Below are positions 45,200 through 58,457 of a stretch of DNA of 64,000 bases, piece after piece. Each line of letters starts with the position of its first letter. Position 1 is the first letter of the stretch. The translations under genes were made by a program, and so were the position numbers. The notes below the pieces were generated by a model. That model did no database searches, had not been told where the DNA came from, and was given only the letters and a program-made list of their open reading frames with translations. Source of the DNA: Streptomyces scopuliridis RB72 (GTDB taxonomy: Bacteria; Actinomycetota; Actinomycetes; Streptomycetales; Streptomycetaceae); the NCBI RefSeq assembly GCF_000718095.1, contig NZ_JOEI01000024.1, positions 1-64,000 on the forward strand, in the 5' to 3' direction.

Positions 45200-46975
45200 G
45201 TGGCTGATGTACCTGCCGATCTTGCCGCAGTGTGGCCACGAGTGCTGGAGCAGCTCCTCAGGGAGGGCCAGCAGGGCGTCGAGCCCAAGGACAAGCAGTG
45301 GATCGAGCGCTGTCAGCCTCTCGCGCTGGTCGCCGACACCGCGCTGCTCGCCGTCCCCAATGAATGGGGCAAGCGTGTCCTGGAGGGTCGGCTCGCCCCT
45401 CTCATCAGCGAGACGCTGAGCCATGAGTGCGGCCGGCCCATCCGGATCGCCATCACCGTCGACGACTCGGCCGCCGAGCCCACCCCGCCGGCCCCGCCCG
45501 TGCCCCAGCAGCACCGCTATCAGGGGCCGTCCCACGACGAACAGCGGCAGGCCGATACATACGACGGCTACGGGCACCGTCCGTCGGACGACGGCATGCC
45601 GTCGGTACGGCCCGCGTACCCGGACTATCAGCAGCAGCGCCCCGATCCCGGCGCCTGGCCGCGGACCCAGGAGGATCTGTCCTGGCAGCAGCCCCGGCTC
45701 GGCGGCTACCAGGATCGCGATCCGTACGCCACCGCTCACCAGCAGCAGCCGCAGCACGACTACCGGCAGCCGCAGGGGCCCGAGCACTCCCCGTACGAGC
45801 AGCACTCCGACCGGCACGATCTCCAGGAGCCGCCGTCACCGCGCCACGGCGGCGGGCCCAATGTCGGCCGCGGCGGTCCGCGTGGCGGAGCGCTGGGACC
45901 GCTGGGCGCCCAGCCCGCTCCGGCGCCGGGTCCCGGCGAGCCCCATGCCCGGCTGAACCCCAAGTACCTCTTCGACACGTTTGTCATCGGGGCGTCCAAC
46001 CGGTTCGCGCACGCGGCCGCGGTCGCGGTCGCCGAGGCCCCGGCGAAGGCGTACAACCCGCTCTTCATCTACGGGGAGTCCGGGCTCGGCAAGACGCATC
46101 TGCTGCACGCCATCGGGCACTACGCGCGCAGCCTCTACCCCGGCACGCGCGTGCGGTATGTGAGCTCCGAGGAGTTCACGAACGAGTTCATCAACTCGAT
46201 CCGCGACGGCAAGGGCGACACCTTCCGCAAGCGGTACCGGGATGTCGACATCCTGCTGGTCGACGACATCCAGTTCCTGGCGAGCAAGGAGTCGACGCAG
46301 GAGGAGTTCTTCCACACCTTCAACACGCTCCACAACGCCAACAAGCAGATCGTGCTCTCCTCGGACCGGCCGCCCAAGCAGCTGATCACGCTGGAGGACC
46401 GGCTCCGCAACCGCTTCGAGTGGGGCCTGACCACCGACGTCCAGCCGCCGGAGCTGGAGACGCGTATCGCGATCCTCCGTAAGAAGGCGGTGCAGGAGCA
46501 GCTCAACGCCCCGCCCGAGGTGCTGGAGTTCATCGCCTCCCGTATCTCGCGGAACATCCGTGAGCTGGAGGGCGCGCTGATCCGGGTGACGGCGTTCGCC
46601 TCGCTCAACCGGCAGCCGGTGGACCTCGGCCTCACCGAGATCGTGCTCAAGGATCTGATCCCGGGCGGGGAGGACTCGGCCCCGGAGATCACCGCGAGCG
46701 CCATCATGGCGGCGACCGCCGACTACTTCGGGCTGACGGTGGAGGACCTCTGCGGCTCGTCGAGGAGCCGGGTGCTGGTGACGGCCCGGCAGATCGCGAT
46801 GTATCTCTGCCGTGAGCTGACCGATCTCTCCCTGCCCAAGATCGGCGCGCAGTTCGGCGGCAGGGACCATACGACCGTGATGCACGCGGACCGGAAGATC
46901 CGCGCGCTGATGGCCGAGCGGCGCTCGATCTACAACCAGGTCACGGAGCTCACCAACCGCATCAAGAACGGCTGA
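45200..46975 (+). CDS. dnaA: Chromosomal replication initiator DnaA
   Basis: 591 residues. Domain I (about 1-100) starts [20 protein letters not shown]. Domain II is very long, Gln/Pro/Arg-rich and disordered (about 100-255), as in Streptomyces. The AAA+ domain III has the Walker [10 protein letters not shown] and Walker [11 protein letters not shown]. Domain IV binds boxes through [18 protein letters not shown] start. It recognises the boxes in the adjoining oriC. Confidence 0.98.
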   Translation: MADVPADLAAVWPRVLEQLLREGQQGVEPKDKQWIERCQPLALVADTALLAVPNEWGKRVLEGRLAPLISETLSHECGRPIRIAITVDDSAAEPTPPAPPVPQQHRYQGPSHDEQRQADTYDGYGHRPSDDGMPSVRPAYPDYQQQRPDPGAWPRTQEDLSWQQPRLGGYQDRDPYATAHQQQPQHDYRQPQGPEHSPYEQHSDRHDLQEPPSPRHGGGPNVGRGGPRGGALGPLGAQPAPAPGPGEPHARLNPKYLFDTFVIGASNRFAHAAAVAVAEAPAKAYNPLFIYGESGLGKTHLLHAIGHYARSLYPGTRVRYVSSEEFTNEFINSIRDGKGDTFRKRYRDVDILLVDDIQFLASKESTQEEFFHTFNTLHNANKQIVLSSDRPPKQLITLEDRLRNRFEWGLTTDVQPPELETRIAILRKKAVQEQLNAPPEVLEFIASRISRNIRELEGALIRVTAFASLNRQPVDLGLTEIVLKDLIPGGEDSAPEITASAIMAATADYFGLTVEDLCGSSRSRVLVTARQIAMYLCRELTDLSLPKIGAQFGGRDHTTVMHADRKIRALMAERRSIYNQVTELTNRIKNG

Positions 46976-47836
46976 CAGCCGGCTCTCCGCCCGCTGCCGA
47001 GGCGCTCAGGGACCCCGTCCGCGACGGTCCCTGGGCGCCTTTTCGCGGTCTGTGGACCCCGCGGCGGCCGGCTCCGCGTGTCGCCGCCCGGCCCTCGCTG
47101 TTCGAATAGCTGGGGATGGAGGGGCCTTCTCCACAGATCGGGTCGCGATCTTCCGTCCACAGCCTGGGGACCGAGAAGTTGTCCAGACTGCGTCCACAGG
47201 CGCACCGGGCGGGAGGTCATCTGCCCAGGTCAGAGCCCTGTGGATTTGTGGCCGACGCTGCTCCACAGACTGTGGACGGAAAATTCTTCCACAGGGCGGC
47301 GGCGCTGTTGTCCACTGGCGGCCCACAGGCGGGCCTCCCTTTCCCACAGCTTCTCCACACCCCTGTCCACTGTTCGGCAACGAAACGCCCGGGATCGCTG
47401 AGTCGAGTGAAAGGCGTCACACCAAGGAGCTCGATTGGGCTGTGGGGAACGTGGGTAAAGCTGGGGACGTGGCTGGGGAGAAGTCCCTGTGTCCTGTGCA
47501 TCGGTTGTGCAGAACTTTCGCCCGTCCACAGAACGACCGGGTTGTCCACGGACGGCGCCCACAGGGTCGGTGGACAAAAAAACGGGTCTGACCTGCGCGG
47601 ATGACGTTATCCACGGTTTCCACAGGCCCTACTACTACTCCCACTCAGAGTTAACGAGGAATCCGCTTCGAAGAAGGCCCTGTGCACAACTCGGCCCCGG
47701 AGCCCTCGGCACCTGTCTCGCCGACTTGACCCGCAGCCGCACCGACTGTCGGTGCCGTACGTCAGACTGGTCCCCGGCATCACAGCCGACGACGAAGGCC
47801 AGCAGGGCGAGCCAGCAACAGCAGGAGGCGGTTCCG
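46976..47836. other. oriC: Chromosomal replication origin oriC
   Basis: The non-coding dnaA-dnaN interval (861 bases). I count 17 DnaA-box-like 9-mers. Those in the TTGTCCACA orientation start at 47127, 47153, 47179, 47190, 47259, 47285, 47308, 47351, 47363, 47522, 47542, 47607 and 47616; the reverse ones start at 47051, 47239, 47271 and 47569. They fall into two groups (47051-47371 and 47522-47624) separated by about 150 bases without boxes. S. lividans/S. coelicolor oriC has 19 boxes. The least GC-rich part is about 47574-47660. Confidence 0.96.
47000..47043 (+). terminator. dnaA terminator
   Basis: An imperfect hairpin (AGGCGCTCAGGGACC against GGTCCCTGGGCGCCT) followed by TTTT, 25 bases after the dnaA stop and before the first oriC box. 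Confidence 0.75.
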
Positions 47837-48967
47837 GTGAAGATCCGGGTGGAGCGCGATGTACTCGCGGAGGCGGTGGCCTGGGTGGCCCGTAGCCTTC
47901 CGGCCCGTCCGCCGGCGCCCGTACTCGCAGGCCTTCTGCTGAAGGCCGAGGACGGCGCTCTCAGCTTCTCCAGCTTCGACTACGAGGTCTCGGCGCGGGT
48001 CTCGGTGGACGCCGAGGTCGAGGAGGACGGCACCGTCCTCGTCTCCGGCCGGCTTCTCGCCGACATCTGCCGCGCGCTGCCGAACCGGCCGGTGGAGATT
48101 TCCACAGACGGTGTACGGGCGACCGTGGTCTGCGGCTCCTCGCGCTTCACGCTCCACACCCTCCCGGTGGACGAGTACCCGGCGCTGCCGCAGATGCCGA
48201 CCGCGACGGGCACCGTCCCCGGTGAGGTCTTCGCCTCGGCCGCCTCCCAGGTCGCCATCGCCGCGGGCCGCGACGACACGCTGCCGGTGCTGACCGGTGT
48301 ACGGATCGAGATCGAGGGCGACACGGTCACCCTGGCCTCGACCGACCGCTACCGCTTCGCGGTCCGTGAGTTCCTGTGGAAGCCGGAAGCCCCCGATGTG
48401 TCCGCGGTCGCGCTGGTGCCCGCCAAGACGCTGCTGGACACCGCCAAGGCGCTCACGAGCGGTGACACGGTCACGCTGGCGCTCTCCGGGGCGGGTGCCG
48501 GCGAGGGGCTGATCGGTTTCGAGGGCGCCGGGCGGCGTACGACCACCCGGCTGCTCGAAGGTGATCTCCCGAAGTACCGCACGCTGTTCCCGACCGAGTT
48601 CAACTCGGTCGCGGTGATCGAGACCGCCCCGTTCGTCGAGGCCGTCAAGCGTGTGGCGCTGGTCGCCGAGCGGAACACCCCGGTGCGGCTCAGCTTCGAG
48701 CAGGGCGTGCTGATCCTGGAGGCCGGTTCCAGCGATGACGCACAGGCTGTGGAGCGCGTCGACGCGCAGCTGGAGGGCGATGACATCTCGATCGCCTTCA
48801 ACCCGACCTTCCTGCTCGACGGGCTGAGCGCGATCGACTCGCCGGTCGCCCAGCTCTCGTTCACGACGTCCACGAAGCCGGCGCTGCTCAGCGGTCGGCC
48901 GGCCGTCGACGCGGAGGCGGACGAGGCGTACAAGTACCTGATCATGCCGGTACGCCTGAGCGGCTGA
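47837..48967 (+). CDS. dnaN: DNA polymerase III sliding clamp (beta subunit)
   Basis: 376 residues in three similar domains. The start VKIRVERDVLAEAVAWVARSLPARPPAPVLAGLLL and end YKYLIMPVRLSG are typical. It forms a ring dimer tethering polymerase III to DNA. GTG 47837 follows AGGAGG at 47823-47828; longer frames would run through oriC. Confidence 0.97.
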   Translation: MKIRVERDVLAEAVAWVARSLPARPPAPVLAGLLLKAEDGALSFSSFDYEVSARVSVDAEVEEDGTVLVSGRLLADICRALPNRPVEISTDGVRATVVCGSSRFTLHTLPVDEYPALPQMPTATGTVPGEVFASAASQVAIAAGRDDTLPVLTGVRIEIEGDTVTLASTDRYRFAVREFLWKPEAPDVSAVALVPAKTLLDTAKALTSGDTVTLALSGAGAGEGLIGFEGAGRRTTTRLLEGDLPKYRTLFPTEFNSVAVIETAPFVEAVKRVALVAERNTPVRLSFEQGVLILEAGSSDDAQAVERVDAQLEGDDISIAFNPTFLLDGLSAIDSPVAQLSFTTSTKPALLSGRPAVDAEADEAYKYLIMPVRLSG

Positions 48968-49056
48968 CCCCACAGGTGAGTGGCCGGATCCGGGCGTAGG
49001 CTCGGATCCGGGTACGAACCCGGGTACGAATCGCCTCAACGCTTAAGGAACACCTG

Positions 49057-49944
49057 ATGGAGCTCGGTCTCGTCGGTCTCGGCAAGATGGGCGGCAATAT
49101 GCGCGAGCGCATCCGCCGCGCAGGCCACACCGTCATCGGATACGACCGCAATCCGGACCTCGCCGATGTGCACAGCCTCCAGGAGCTGGTGAGCAAGCTC
49201 AAGGGGCCGCGCGTGGTGTGGGTGATGGTTCCGGCCGGTGCCGCGACCCAGGCCACGATCGACGAGCTGGCCGAGCTGCTGTCGCCCGGCGATGTGGTGG
49301 TGGACGGCGGGAATTCCCGCTGGACGGACGACGAGAAGCACGCGGTTGAGCTGGGCATCAAGGGCATCGGTTTCGTCGACTGCGGTGTCTCCGGCGGGGT
49401 CTGGGGCCTGGAGAACGGCTACGCGCTGATGTACGGCGGCGCCCCGGAGAACGTGGCGAAGGTGGAGCCGGTCTTCGAGGCGCTCAAGCCCGAGGGCAAC
49501 TTCGGTTCCGTGCACGCCGGCAAGGTCGGCGCGGGCCACTTCGCCAAGATGGTCCACAACGGCATCGAGTACGCCATGATGCAGGCCTACGCCGAGGGCT
49601 GGGAGCTGCTGGAGAGCGTCGACTCGGTCACCGATGTCCGTGAGGTCTTCCGCTCGTGGCAGGAGGGCACGGTCATCCGTTCCTGGCTGCTGGATCTGGC
49701 CGTCAACGCCCTGGACGCGGATGAGCACTTGGAGCAGCTGAAGGGCTACGCGGAGGACTCCGGCGAGGGCCGGTGGACGGTCGAGGCGGCCATCAACCAC
49801 GCGGTGCCGCTGCCCGCGATCACCGCGTCGCTGTTCGCGCGCTTCGCGTCCCGGCAGGACGATTCGCCGCAGATGAAGATGGTCTCGGCGCTGCGCAATC
49901 AGTTCGGCGGCCACGCGGTCGAGCCGAACAAGCCCAAGAAGTAG
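49057..49944 (+). CDS. gnd: 6-phosphogluconate dehydrogenase, decarboxylating (short type)
   Basis: 295 residues. It oxidises 6-phosphogluconate to ribulose 5-phosphate. The dinucleotide site is LGLVGLGKMGGNMRERI, and the substrate/active-site region is GFVDCGVSGGVWGLENGYALMYGG with the helix GAGHFAKMVHNGIEYAMMQAYAEG (catalytic Lys and Asn). The short form lacks the long C-terminal tail of the E. coli enzyme. Its place between dnaN and recF is typical of Streptomyces. Confidence 0.95.
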   Translation: MELGLVGLGKMGGNMRERIRRAGHTVIGYDRNPDLADVHSLQELVSKLKGPRVVWVMVPAGAATQATIDELAELLSPGDVVVDGGNSRWTDDEKHAVELGIKGIGFVDCGVSGGVWGLENGYALMYGGAPENVAKVEPVFEALKPEGNFGSVHAGKVGAGHFAKMVHNGIEYAMMQAYAEGWELLESVDSVTDVREVFRSWQEGTVIRSWLLDLAVNALDADEHLEQLKGYAEDSGEGRWTVEAAINHAVPLPAITASLFARFASRQDDSPQMKMVSALRNQFGGHAVEPNKPKK

Positions 49945-49976
49945 AGCCCTGAGCCGGGGGAGGCCCGCGTACATCC

Positions 49977-51176
49977 ATGCACGTCACGCATCTGTCGCTG
50001 GCCGACTTCCGGTCCTACGCCCGGGTCGAGGTACCGCTCGATCCGGGCGTCACCGCGTTCGTGGGGGCGAACGGGCAGGGGAAGACCAATCTGGTCGAGG
50101 CGGTCGGCTATCTCGCGACCCTCGGCAGTCACCGGGTGTCGTCGGACGCCCCGCTGGTGCGGATGGGCGCGGACCGCGCGGTGATCCGGGCCGCGGTCAC
50201 CCAGGGCGAGCGTTCCCAGCTGGTGGAGCTTGAGCTCAATCCCGGCCGCGCGAACAGGGCGCGTATCAACCGGTCCTCGCAGGTCAGACCGCGTGATGTG
50301 CTGGGGATCGTACGGACGGTGCTGTTCGCGCCGGAGGATCTGGCGCTGGTGAAGGGCGATCCGGGTGAGCGGCGCCGGTTCCTCGATGAGCTGATCACGG
50401 CGCGGTCGCCCCGGATGGCCGGGGTGCGGTCGGACTACGACCGGGTGCTCAGACAGCGCAATACGCTGCTGAAGTCGGCGGCGATGGCGCGGCGGCACGG
50501 CGGGCGCGGCATGGATCTGTCGACGCTGGATGTGTGGGACCAGCATCTGGCGCGCGCGGGGGCCGAGTTGCTGGCGCAGCGGGTCGATCTGATCGCGACG
50601 CTCCAGCCGCTGGCGGACAAGGCGTATGAGCAACTGGCGCCCGGGGGCGGTCCGGTGGCGCTGGAGTACCGTTCCTCCGCCGGTGATCCCGGCGATTCCG
50701 GGGCGCCCGGCGCTTCCGGTGATGACGCCTCGGGGCCCGGGGCCGCGGACGGGCTCATGCCCTCGGGGATGACGTCGCGCGATGAGCTGTACGCGCATCT
50801 GCTGGCGGCCCTGGCCGACGTGCGCAAGCAGGAGATCGAGCGGGGCGTGACGCTGGTCGGGCCGCACCGCGACGACCTGGTGCTGAAGCTGGGCCGGCTG
50901 CCCGCGAAGGGGTACGCCAGCCATGGCGAGTGCTGGTCCTTCGCGCTGGCGCTGCGGCTTGCCTCGTACGATCTGCTGCGCGCCGAGGGCAATGAGCCGG
51001 TGCTGGTGCTGGACGACGTGTTCGCCGAGCTGGACGCGCGGCGGCGGGAGCGGCTCGCGGAGCTGGTGGTTCCGGGTGAGCAGGTGCTGGTGACGGCGGC
51101 CGTGGACGACGATGTGCCGGGGGTGCTGGCCGGGGCACGGTTCGCGGTGGCCGACGGTGCGGTGGAGCGCGTATGA
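49977..51176 (+). CDS. recF: DNA replication and repair protein RecF
   Basis: 399 residues. An SMC-like ATPase that helps load RecA at gaps. Walker A is [18 protein letters not shown] and Walker B with D-loop is [22 protein letters not shown] Gly/Ser/Pro/Asp-rich insert at about 232-262 is not part of the core. ATG 49977. It overlaps the next gene by four bases (ATGA). Confidence 0.96.
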   Translation: MHVTHLSLADFRSYARVEVPLDPGVTAFVGANGQGKTNLVEAVGYLATLGSHRVSSDAPLVRMGADRAVIRAAVTQGERSQLVELELNPGRANRARINRSSQVRPRDVLGIVRTVLFAPEDLALVKGDPGERRRFLDELITARSPRMAGVRSDYDRVLRQRNTLLKSAAMARRHGGRGMDLSTLDVWDQHLARAGAELLAQRVDLIATLQPLADKAYEQLAPGGGPVALEYRSSAGDPGDSGAPGASGDDASGPGAADGLMPSGMTSRDELYAHLLAALADVRKQEIERGVTLVGPHRDDLVLKLGRLPAKGYASHGECWSFALALRLASYDLLRAEGNEPVLVLDDVFAELDARRRERLAELVVPGEQVLVTAAVDDDVPGVLAGARFAVADGAVERV

Positions 51177-51793
51177 GTACTTCTCGGGGACCGTCGGGGG
51201 TGCCCGGTTCCGACGGATCCGGAGGGCCCGCCGAGCTGCCGGGCTCCTCCCCGGCTTCCGGGGCGCCGGGTGCGCCGCTGCCTCCGGAGTCGTCGGGGGT
51301 GGATCTGGCGCGGGTCGCGCTGCGCGCCGCGAAGGAGCAGGCGCGGGCGCGGGGCGCCGCCGTACAGCAGAAGAAGCAGGCGCGGCGCGGCGGCGGGCTG
51401 CGTTCGGGGGCGCGGGCGGACGGCCGCGATCCGCTGCCGCTGGGTGCGGCGATCAACCGGCTGATCACGGAGCGGGGCTGGGAGACGCCGGCGGCCGTGG
51501 GCGGGGTCATGGGCCGGTGGCCGCAGATCGTCGGCGAGGACGTGGCGAAGCACTGTGTGCCGCAGCGGTACGACGACGGCAATGACGAGCGGGTGCTGAC
51601 GGTGCAGTGCGACTCGACGGCGTGGGCGACGCAGTTGCGGCTGCTGGCGCCCCGGCTGGTGGCGCGGCTGAACGAGGACCTGGGGCAGGGCACCGTACGG
51701 ATGATCAAGGTGCTGGGCCCGGGTGGTCCGCCGCAGCGGTACGGCCGGCTGCGGGCGCCGGGCAGCAAGGGCCCGGGTGACACGTACGGTTGA
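51173..51793 (+). CDS. dciA: DciA family (DUF721) replicative helicase loader
   Basis: 206 residues. The C-terminal DUF721 domain (about 85-190) shows [82 protein letters not shown]. DciA proteins load or operate DnaB in bacteria that lack DnaC/DnaI. The N-terminal 60 residues are disordered, followed by an Arg/Lys-rich stretch (about 55-80). Translationally coupled to recF. Confidence 0.92.
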   Translation: MSTSRGPSGVPGSDGSGGPAELPGSSPASGAPGAPLPPESSGVDLARVALRAAKEQARARGAAVQQKKQARRGGGLRSGARADGRDPLPLGAAINRLITERGWETPAAVGGVMGRWPQIVGEDVAKHCVPQRYDDGNDERVLTVQCDSTAWATQLRLLAPRLVARLNEDLGQGTVRMIKVLGPGGPPQRYGRLRAPGSKGPGDTYG

Positions 51794-54325
<2,532 letters not shown>

Positions 54326-54376
54326 GTCGGTCTCAGCTGACGGATTCGACAAGGCCGAAAGGAACACTGACCAGCA

Positions 54377-57043
54377 ATGGCCGACGAGAACACCCCTGAC
54401 ACCCCTGATATCCCCGAGAGCTCCGGCGTCCCCGGCACCCCTGGTACCCCTGTGGTCCAGGAGGCCGTCGAGGCGGTCGAGGGTCTCGCGATGCGCGTAG
54501 AGCCGGTCGGGCTCGAAACGGAGATGCAGCGCTCGTATCTCGACTACGCGATGTCCGTCATCGTGTCGCGCGCGCTGCCGGACGTACGGGACGGTCTCAA
54601 GCCCGTCCACCGGCGTGTGCTGTACGCGATGTACGACGGCGGCTACCGGCCCGAGAAGGGCTTCTACAAGTGCGCCCGCGTCGTCGGTGACGTCATGGGT
54701 ACGTACCACCCGCACGGCGACTCCTCGATCTATGACGCGCTGGTCCGGCTGGCGCAGCCGTGGTCGATGCGGATGCCGCTGGTGGACTCCAACGGCAACT
54801 TCGGTTCTCCGGGCAATGACCCGGCCGCGGCCATGCGGTACACCGAGTGCAAGATGATGCCGCTGTCGATGGAGATGCTCCGGGACATCGACGAGGAGAC
54901 CGTCGACTTCACGGACAACTACGACGGCCGTAACCAGGAGCCGACGGTTCTGCCGGCGCGGTTCCCGAATCTGCTGATCAACGGCTCCGCCGGCATCGCC
55001 GTCGGTATGGCCACGAACATCCCGCCGCACAATCTGCGGGAGGTCGCGGCCGGTGCGATGTGGGCGCTGGAGCATCCCGAGGCGAGCCACGAGGAACTGC
55101 TCGACGCGCTGATCGAGCGGATCAAGGGCCCGGACTTCCCGACCGGCGCGCTGGTCGTGGGGCGCAAGGGCATCGAGGAGGCGTACCGTACGGGCCGCGG
55201 CTCGATCACGATGCGCGCGGTGGTCGAGGTCGAGGAGATCCAGAACCGCCAGTGCCTGGTGGTCACGGAGCTGCCGTACCAGACCAACCCGGACAATCTC
55301 GCTCAGAAGATCGCCGACCTGGTCAAGGACGGAAAGGTCGGCGGCATCGCGGACGTCCGCGACGAGACGTCCTCGCGTACGGGCCAGCGGCTGGTCGTCG
55401 TGCTGAAGCGGGACGCGGTCGCCAAGGTCGTCCTGAACAACCTGTACAAGCACACCGATCTGCAGAGCAACTTCAGCGCGAACATGCTGGCGCTGGTGGA
55501 CGGCGTGCCGCGCACGCTCTCGCTGGACGCGTTCATCCGGCACTGGGTGACGCACCAGATCGAGGTCATCGTCCGGCGTACGAAGTTCCGGCTGCGCAAG
55601 GCCGAGGAGCGGGCGCACATCCTGCGCGGTCTGCTCAAGGCGCTCGACGCGATCGACGAGGTCATCGCGCTGATCCGGCGCAGTGACACGGTCGAGATCG
55701 CGCGTGAGGGCCTGATGGGGCTGCTCACGATCGATGAGATCCAGGCGAACGCGATCCTGGAGATGCAGCTGCGCCGACTGGCGGCCCTGGAGCGCCAGAA
55801 GATCGTCGCGGAACACGACGAGCTGCAGCAGAAGATCAATGAGTACAACGCGATCCTGGCCTCGCCGGAGAAGCAGCGGCAGATCGTCCATGACGAACTG
55901 GCCATCATCGTCGACAAGTTCGGTGACGACCGGCGCTCGAAGCTGGTGCCCTTCGACGGTGACATGTCCATCGAGGACCTGATCGCCGAGGAGGACATCG
56001 TCGTCACGATCACGCGTGGCGGCTATGTGAAGCGTACGAAGACGGACGACTACCGCTCGCAGAAGCGCGGCGGCAAGGGCGTACGCGGTACGAAGCTGAA
56101 GGAAGACGACATCGTCGACCACTTCTTCGTCTCGACGACGCACCACTGGCTGCTGTTCTTCACGAACAAGGGCCGGGTCTACCGGGCCAAGGCGTACGAG
56201 CTGCCGGACGCCGGGCGGGACGCGCGCGGTCAGCATGTGGCCAATCTGCTCGCTTTCCAGCCGGACGAGCAGATCGCCGAGATCCTGGCGATCCGTGACT
56301 ACGAGGCCGTGCCGTATCTGGTCCTGGCCACGAAGGCGGGTCTGGTGAAGAAGACCCCGCTCAAGGATTACGACTCACCCCGCTCGGGCGGTGTCATCGC
56401 GATCAACCTCCGGGAGACGGACGACGGCGCGGACGACGAGCTGATCGGCGCGGAGCTGGTGTCGGCGGAGGACGATCTGCTGCTCATCAGCCGGAAGGCG
56501 CAGTCGATCCGGTTCACCGCGACGGACGACGCGCTGCGGCCGATGGGGCGTGCGACCTCGGGCGTGAAGGGGATGAGTTTCCGCGAGGGCGACGAACTGC
56601 TCTCGATGAATGTCGTCAGGCCCGGTACGTTCGTCTTCACTGCTACAGATGGCGGATACGCGAAGCGGACCGCTGTCGACGAGTATCGCGTCCAGGGTCG
56701 TGGCGGTCTGGGCATCAAGGCCGCCAAGATTGTGGAGGATCGGGGTTCTCTTGTCGGTGCGTTGGTGGTCGAGGAAACGGATGAGATCCTTGCCATCACC
56801 CTCGGCGGCGGTGTGATTCGCACGCGAGTCAACGAAGTCAGGGAGACCGGCCGTGACACGATGGGTGTCCAACTGATCAACCTGGGCAAGCGGGATGCCG
56901 TCGTCGGTATCGCGCGCAATGCCGAGGCGGGACGTGAAGCCGAAGAGGTCGACGGGACCGATGACCCGGGGACCGAAGAGGCTGGTACGGCCGAGGTCGT
57001 CGCCGAGGGCACTCAGCCCTCGGCCGGGGAGCACGAGGAGTAG
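54377..57043 (+). CDS. gyrA: DNA gyrase subunit A
   Basis: 888 residues. The catalytic Tyr is in [11 protein letters not shown]. The quinolone-determining stretch reads [15 protein letters not shown], with Ser and Asp at the E. coli S83 and D87 positions, so no classic resistance change is present there. The C-terminal beta-pinwheel contains the GyrA box ([10 protein letters not shown]). The N-terminal 35 residues and the acidic C-terminus (about 845-888) are extra. It starts 51 bases after gyrB. Confidence 0.97.
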   Translation: MADENTPDTPDIPESSGVPGTPGTPVVQEAVEAVEGLAMRVEPVGLETEMQRSYLDYAMSVIVSRALPDVRDGLKPVHRRVLYAMYDGGYRPEKGFYKCARVVGDVMGTYHPHGDSSIYDALVRLAQPWSMRMPLVDSNGNFGSPGNDPAAAMRYTECKMMPLSMEMLRDIDEETVDFTDNYDGRNQEPTVLPARFPNLLINGSAGIAVGMATNIPPHNLREVAAGAMWALEHPEASHEELLDALIERIKGPDFPTGALVVGRKGIEEAYRTGRGSITMRAVVEVEEIQNRQCLVVTELPYQTNPDNLAQKIADLVKDGKVGGIADVRDETSSRTGQRLVVVLKRDAVAKVVLNNLYKHTDLQSNFSANMLALVDGVPRTLSLDAFIRHWVTHQIEVIVRRTKFRLRKAEERAHILRGLLKALDAIDEVIALIRRSDTVEIAREGLMGLLTIDEIQANAILEMQLRRLAALERQKIVAEHDELQQKINEYNAILASPEKQRQIVHDELAIIVDKFGDDRRSKLVPFDGDMSIEDLIAEEDIVVTITRGGYVKRTKTDDYRSQKRGGKGVRGTKLKEDDIVDHFFVSTTHHWLLFFTNKGRVYRAKAYELPDAGRDARGQHVANLLAFQPDEQIAEILAIRDYEAVPYLVLATKAGLVKKTPLKDYDSPRSGGVIAINLRETDDGADDELIGAELVSAEDDLLLISRKAQSIRFTATDDALRPMGRATSGVKGMSFREGDELLSMNVVRPGTFVFTATDGGYAKRTAVDEYRVQGRGGLGIKAAKIVEDRGSLVGALVVEETDEILAITLGGGVIRTRVNEVRETGRDTMGVQLINLGKRDAVVGIARNAEAGREAEEVDGTDDPGTEEAGTAEVVAEGTQPSAGEHEE

Positions 57044-57046
57044 AGC

Positions 57047-57751
57047 GTGAGTGGAGCCACGGGCGCCGGATCGGCCGCTTCCGGAGCGAACGGTGCCCGT
57101 GGCCCTGCCACGGACTCCCAGGGGGTATCGGTGACCGACACTCGGGGGCAGAAGCCCCCTTACGAGACGTACGGACGTGAGCAGCCGCAGCCGGCCGCTC
57201 AGCCGTACCACCCGCCGCAGGCGTATCCCTCGCCCCAGGGCGGCGGGCCGAGCCAGGGCGGACAGCAGATTCAGCAAGGGGCTTCTGTGACATCTGCCGT
57301 TTCCGGTGGGGCCGGTCCTTCAGGGGCTCCTTCCGCTTCCGCGGTGCGCCGGCCGCGGACGGGCGCGCGGACGACTCCGCGTACCCGCAAGGCGCGACTG
57401 CGGGTGGCGAAGGCCGATCCGTGGTCGGTGATGAAGGTCAGTTTCCTGCTCTCCATCGCGCTGGGTCTGTGCACCATCGTCGCGGCCGCCGTGCTGTGGA
57501 TGGTCATGGACGCGATGGGCGTCTTCTCGACGGTGGGCGGGACGATCAGTGAGGCCACGGGCTCGAACGAGAGCAATGGCTTCGACCTTCAGTCGTTCCT
57601 CTCGCTGCCGCGAGTGATCATCTTCACGTCGGTCATCGCGGTGATCGATGTGGTGCTCGCGACGGCGCTGGCGACGCTCGGAGCCTTCATCTACAACCTG
57701 TCCGCGGGCTTTGTGGGCGGTGTTGAGCTCACGCTCGCCGAGGACGAGTGA
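57047..57751 (+). CDS. DUF3566 membrane protein downstream of gyrA
   Basis: 234 residues. About 120 disordered residues precede the DUF3566 domain with two membrane helices (VMKVSFLLSIALGLCTIVAAAVLWMVMDAMG and VIIFTSVIAVIDVVLATALATLGAFIYNLSAGFVGGVELTL). It corresponds to M. tuberculosis Rv0007, also right after gyrA. Function unknown. The GTG start lies 3 bases after the gyrA stop, so it is probably co-transcribed. Confidence 0.92.
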   Translation: MSGATGAGSAASGANGARGPATDSQGVSVTDTRGQKPPYETYGREQPQPAAQPYHPPQAYPSPQGGGPSQGGQQIQQGASVTSAVSGGAGPSGAPSASAVRRPRTGARTTPRTRKARLRVAKADPWSVMKVSFLLSIALGLCTIVAAAVLWMVMDAMGVFSTVGGTISEATGSNESNGFDLQSFLSLPRVIIFTSVIAVIDVVLATALATLGAFIYNLSAGFVGGVELTLAEDE

Positions 57752-57809
57752 GGGCCGGGTATCGATTTTGGGGCTGGCCCTGAAGTGCGCTAATCTTCAG
57801 GGGCAGCGC

Positions 57810-57883
57810 GGGGCTATAGCTCAGTTGGTTAGAGCGCATCCCTGATAAGGATGAGGCCACAGGTTCAAATCCTGTTAGCCCCA
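57810..57883 (+). tRNA. tRNA-Ile (GAT)
   Basis: Full cloverleaf. Acceptor GGGGCTA pairs with TAGCCCC, followed by discriminator A. The D loop is AGCTCAGTTGGTTAGAGC, the anticodon stem CATCC/GGATG with loop CTGATAA gives anticodon GAT, and the T arm is ACAGGTTCAAATCCTGT. The CCA is not encoded. Confidence 0.97.
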
Positions 57884-57890
57884 CCGCGAC

Positions 57891-57927
57891 AATCGGCCCG
57901 TACGGATCGTCTCCGTACGGGCCGATT
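57891..57927 (+). terminator. Terminator after tRNA-Ile
   Basis: AATCGGCCCGTACGGA and its complement form a 16-bp stem with a short loop, eight bases after the tRNA. Confidence 0.85.
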
Positions 57928-58056
57928 GCATTTCGCTGTTCTTCCTATTGGCCGCGGCCCCGCCTCACGTTGCGGGCAGGTCACCGATCGGTATCGGTCG
58001 GTGTGTATAGTCGGGCGCCAGAAGTCCCCTACGTCAAGGAAAGACGAGGTCGCGCG

Positions 58057-58191
58057 GTGAAGAAGCTTCTCTTGGTCGCACTGGCCGCCATCGGCGGGCT
58101 CCTCGTGTACCGCCAGATCCAGGCGGACCGCGCCGAGCAGGATCTGTGGACGGAGGAGACCGACTCCGTGCCCGCAGGTTCGGGTGTGTGA
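58057..58191 (+). CDS. DLW-39 family small membrane peptide
   Basis: 44 residues: VKKLLLVALAAIGGLLVYRQIQ is a single membrane or signal-like helix, followed by ADRAEQDLWTEETDSV. The D-L-W triplet near the C-terminus gives the actinobacterial family its name. Function unknown. GTG 58057 follows AAGACGAGG. A terminator (58211-58239) follows. Confidence 0.85.
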   Translation: MKKLLLVALAAIGGLLVYRQIQADRAEQDLWTEETDSVPAGSGV

Positions 58192-58210
58192 GACGCAGCA
58201 GTCCTGATAC

Positions 58211-58239
58211 GAGCCCCGGCCGCAGAGCGGTCGGGGCTC
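58211..58239 (+). terminator. Terminator after the DLW-39 gene
   Basis: GAGCCCCG and CGGGGCTC pair around a GC-rich inner hairpin, 20 bases after the small gene. Confidence 0.65.
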
Positions 58240-58294
58240 CGTGCTGTCCGGGGCCTGTGCGCCGCTGTCCGGGACCCGTGCGCCCACCCATGAA

Positions 58295-58318
58295 CTTCAC
58301 TTATGTGAAGGTTTGACT
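58295..58318. promoter_or_regulatory. Inverted repeat and TTGACT upstream of the secreted-protein gene
   Basis: CTTCAC-TTAT-GTGAAG at 58295-58310 is an inverted repeat, followed at 58313 by TTGACT. It may be an operator near a promoter for the gene at 58458. No well-spaced -10 hexamer is visible (TAGACC at 58342 is 23 bases away). Confidence 0.3.
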
Positions 58319-58457
58319 TGCTTACGCAAAGGCCCGGTGGGTAGACCGGGAGTGATCCCGCCGACCGCGCGGACCCCGCAGACAGCGGAGGGAGCCCCGG
58401 GGCAGGATGGACCGACCGGACAGGGGCCAGGCGGGCCGAGAGGGCGAGGGGAAGCGC

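Noticed and set aside
48098..48106. DnaA box ATTTCCACA inside dnaN
   Set aside because: A single imperfect 9-mer in coding sequence without neighbours; likely chance.
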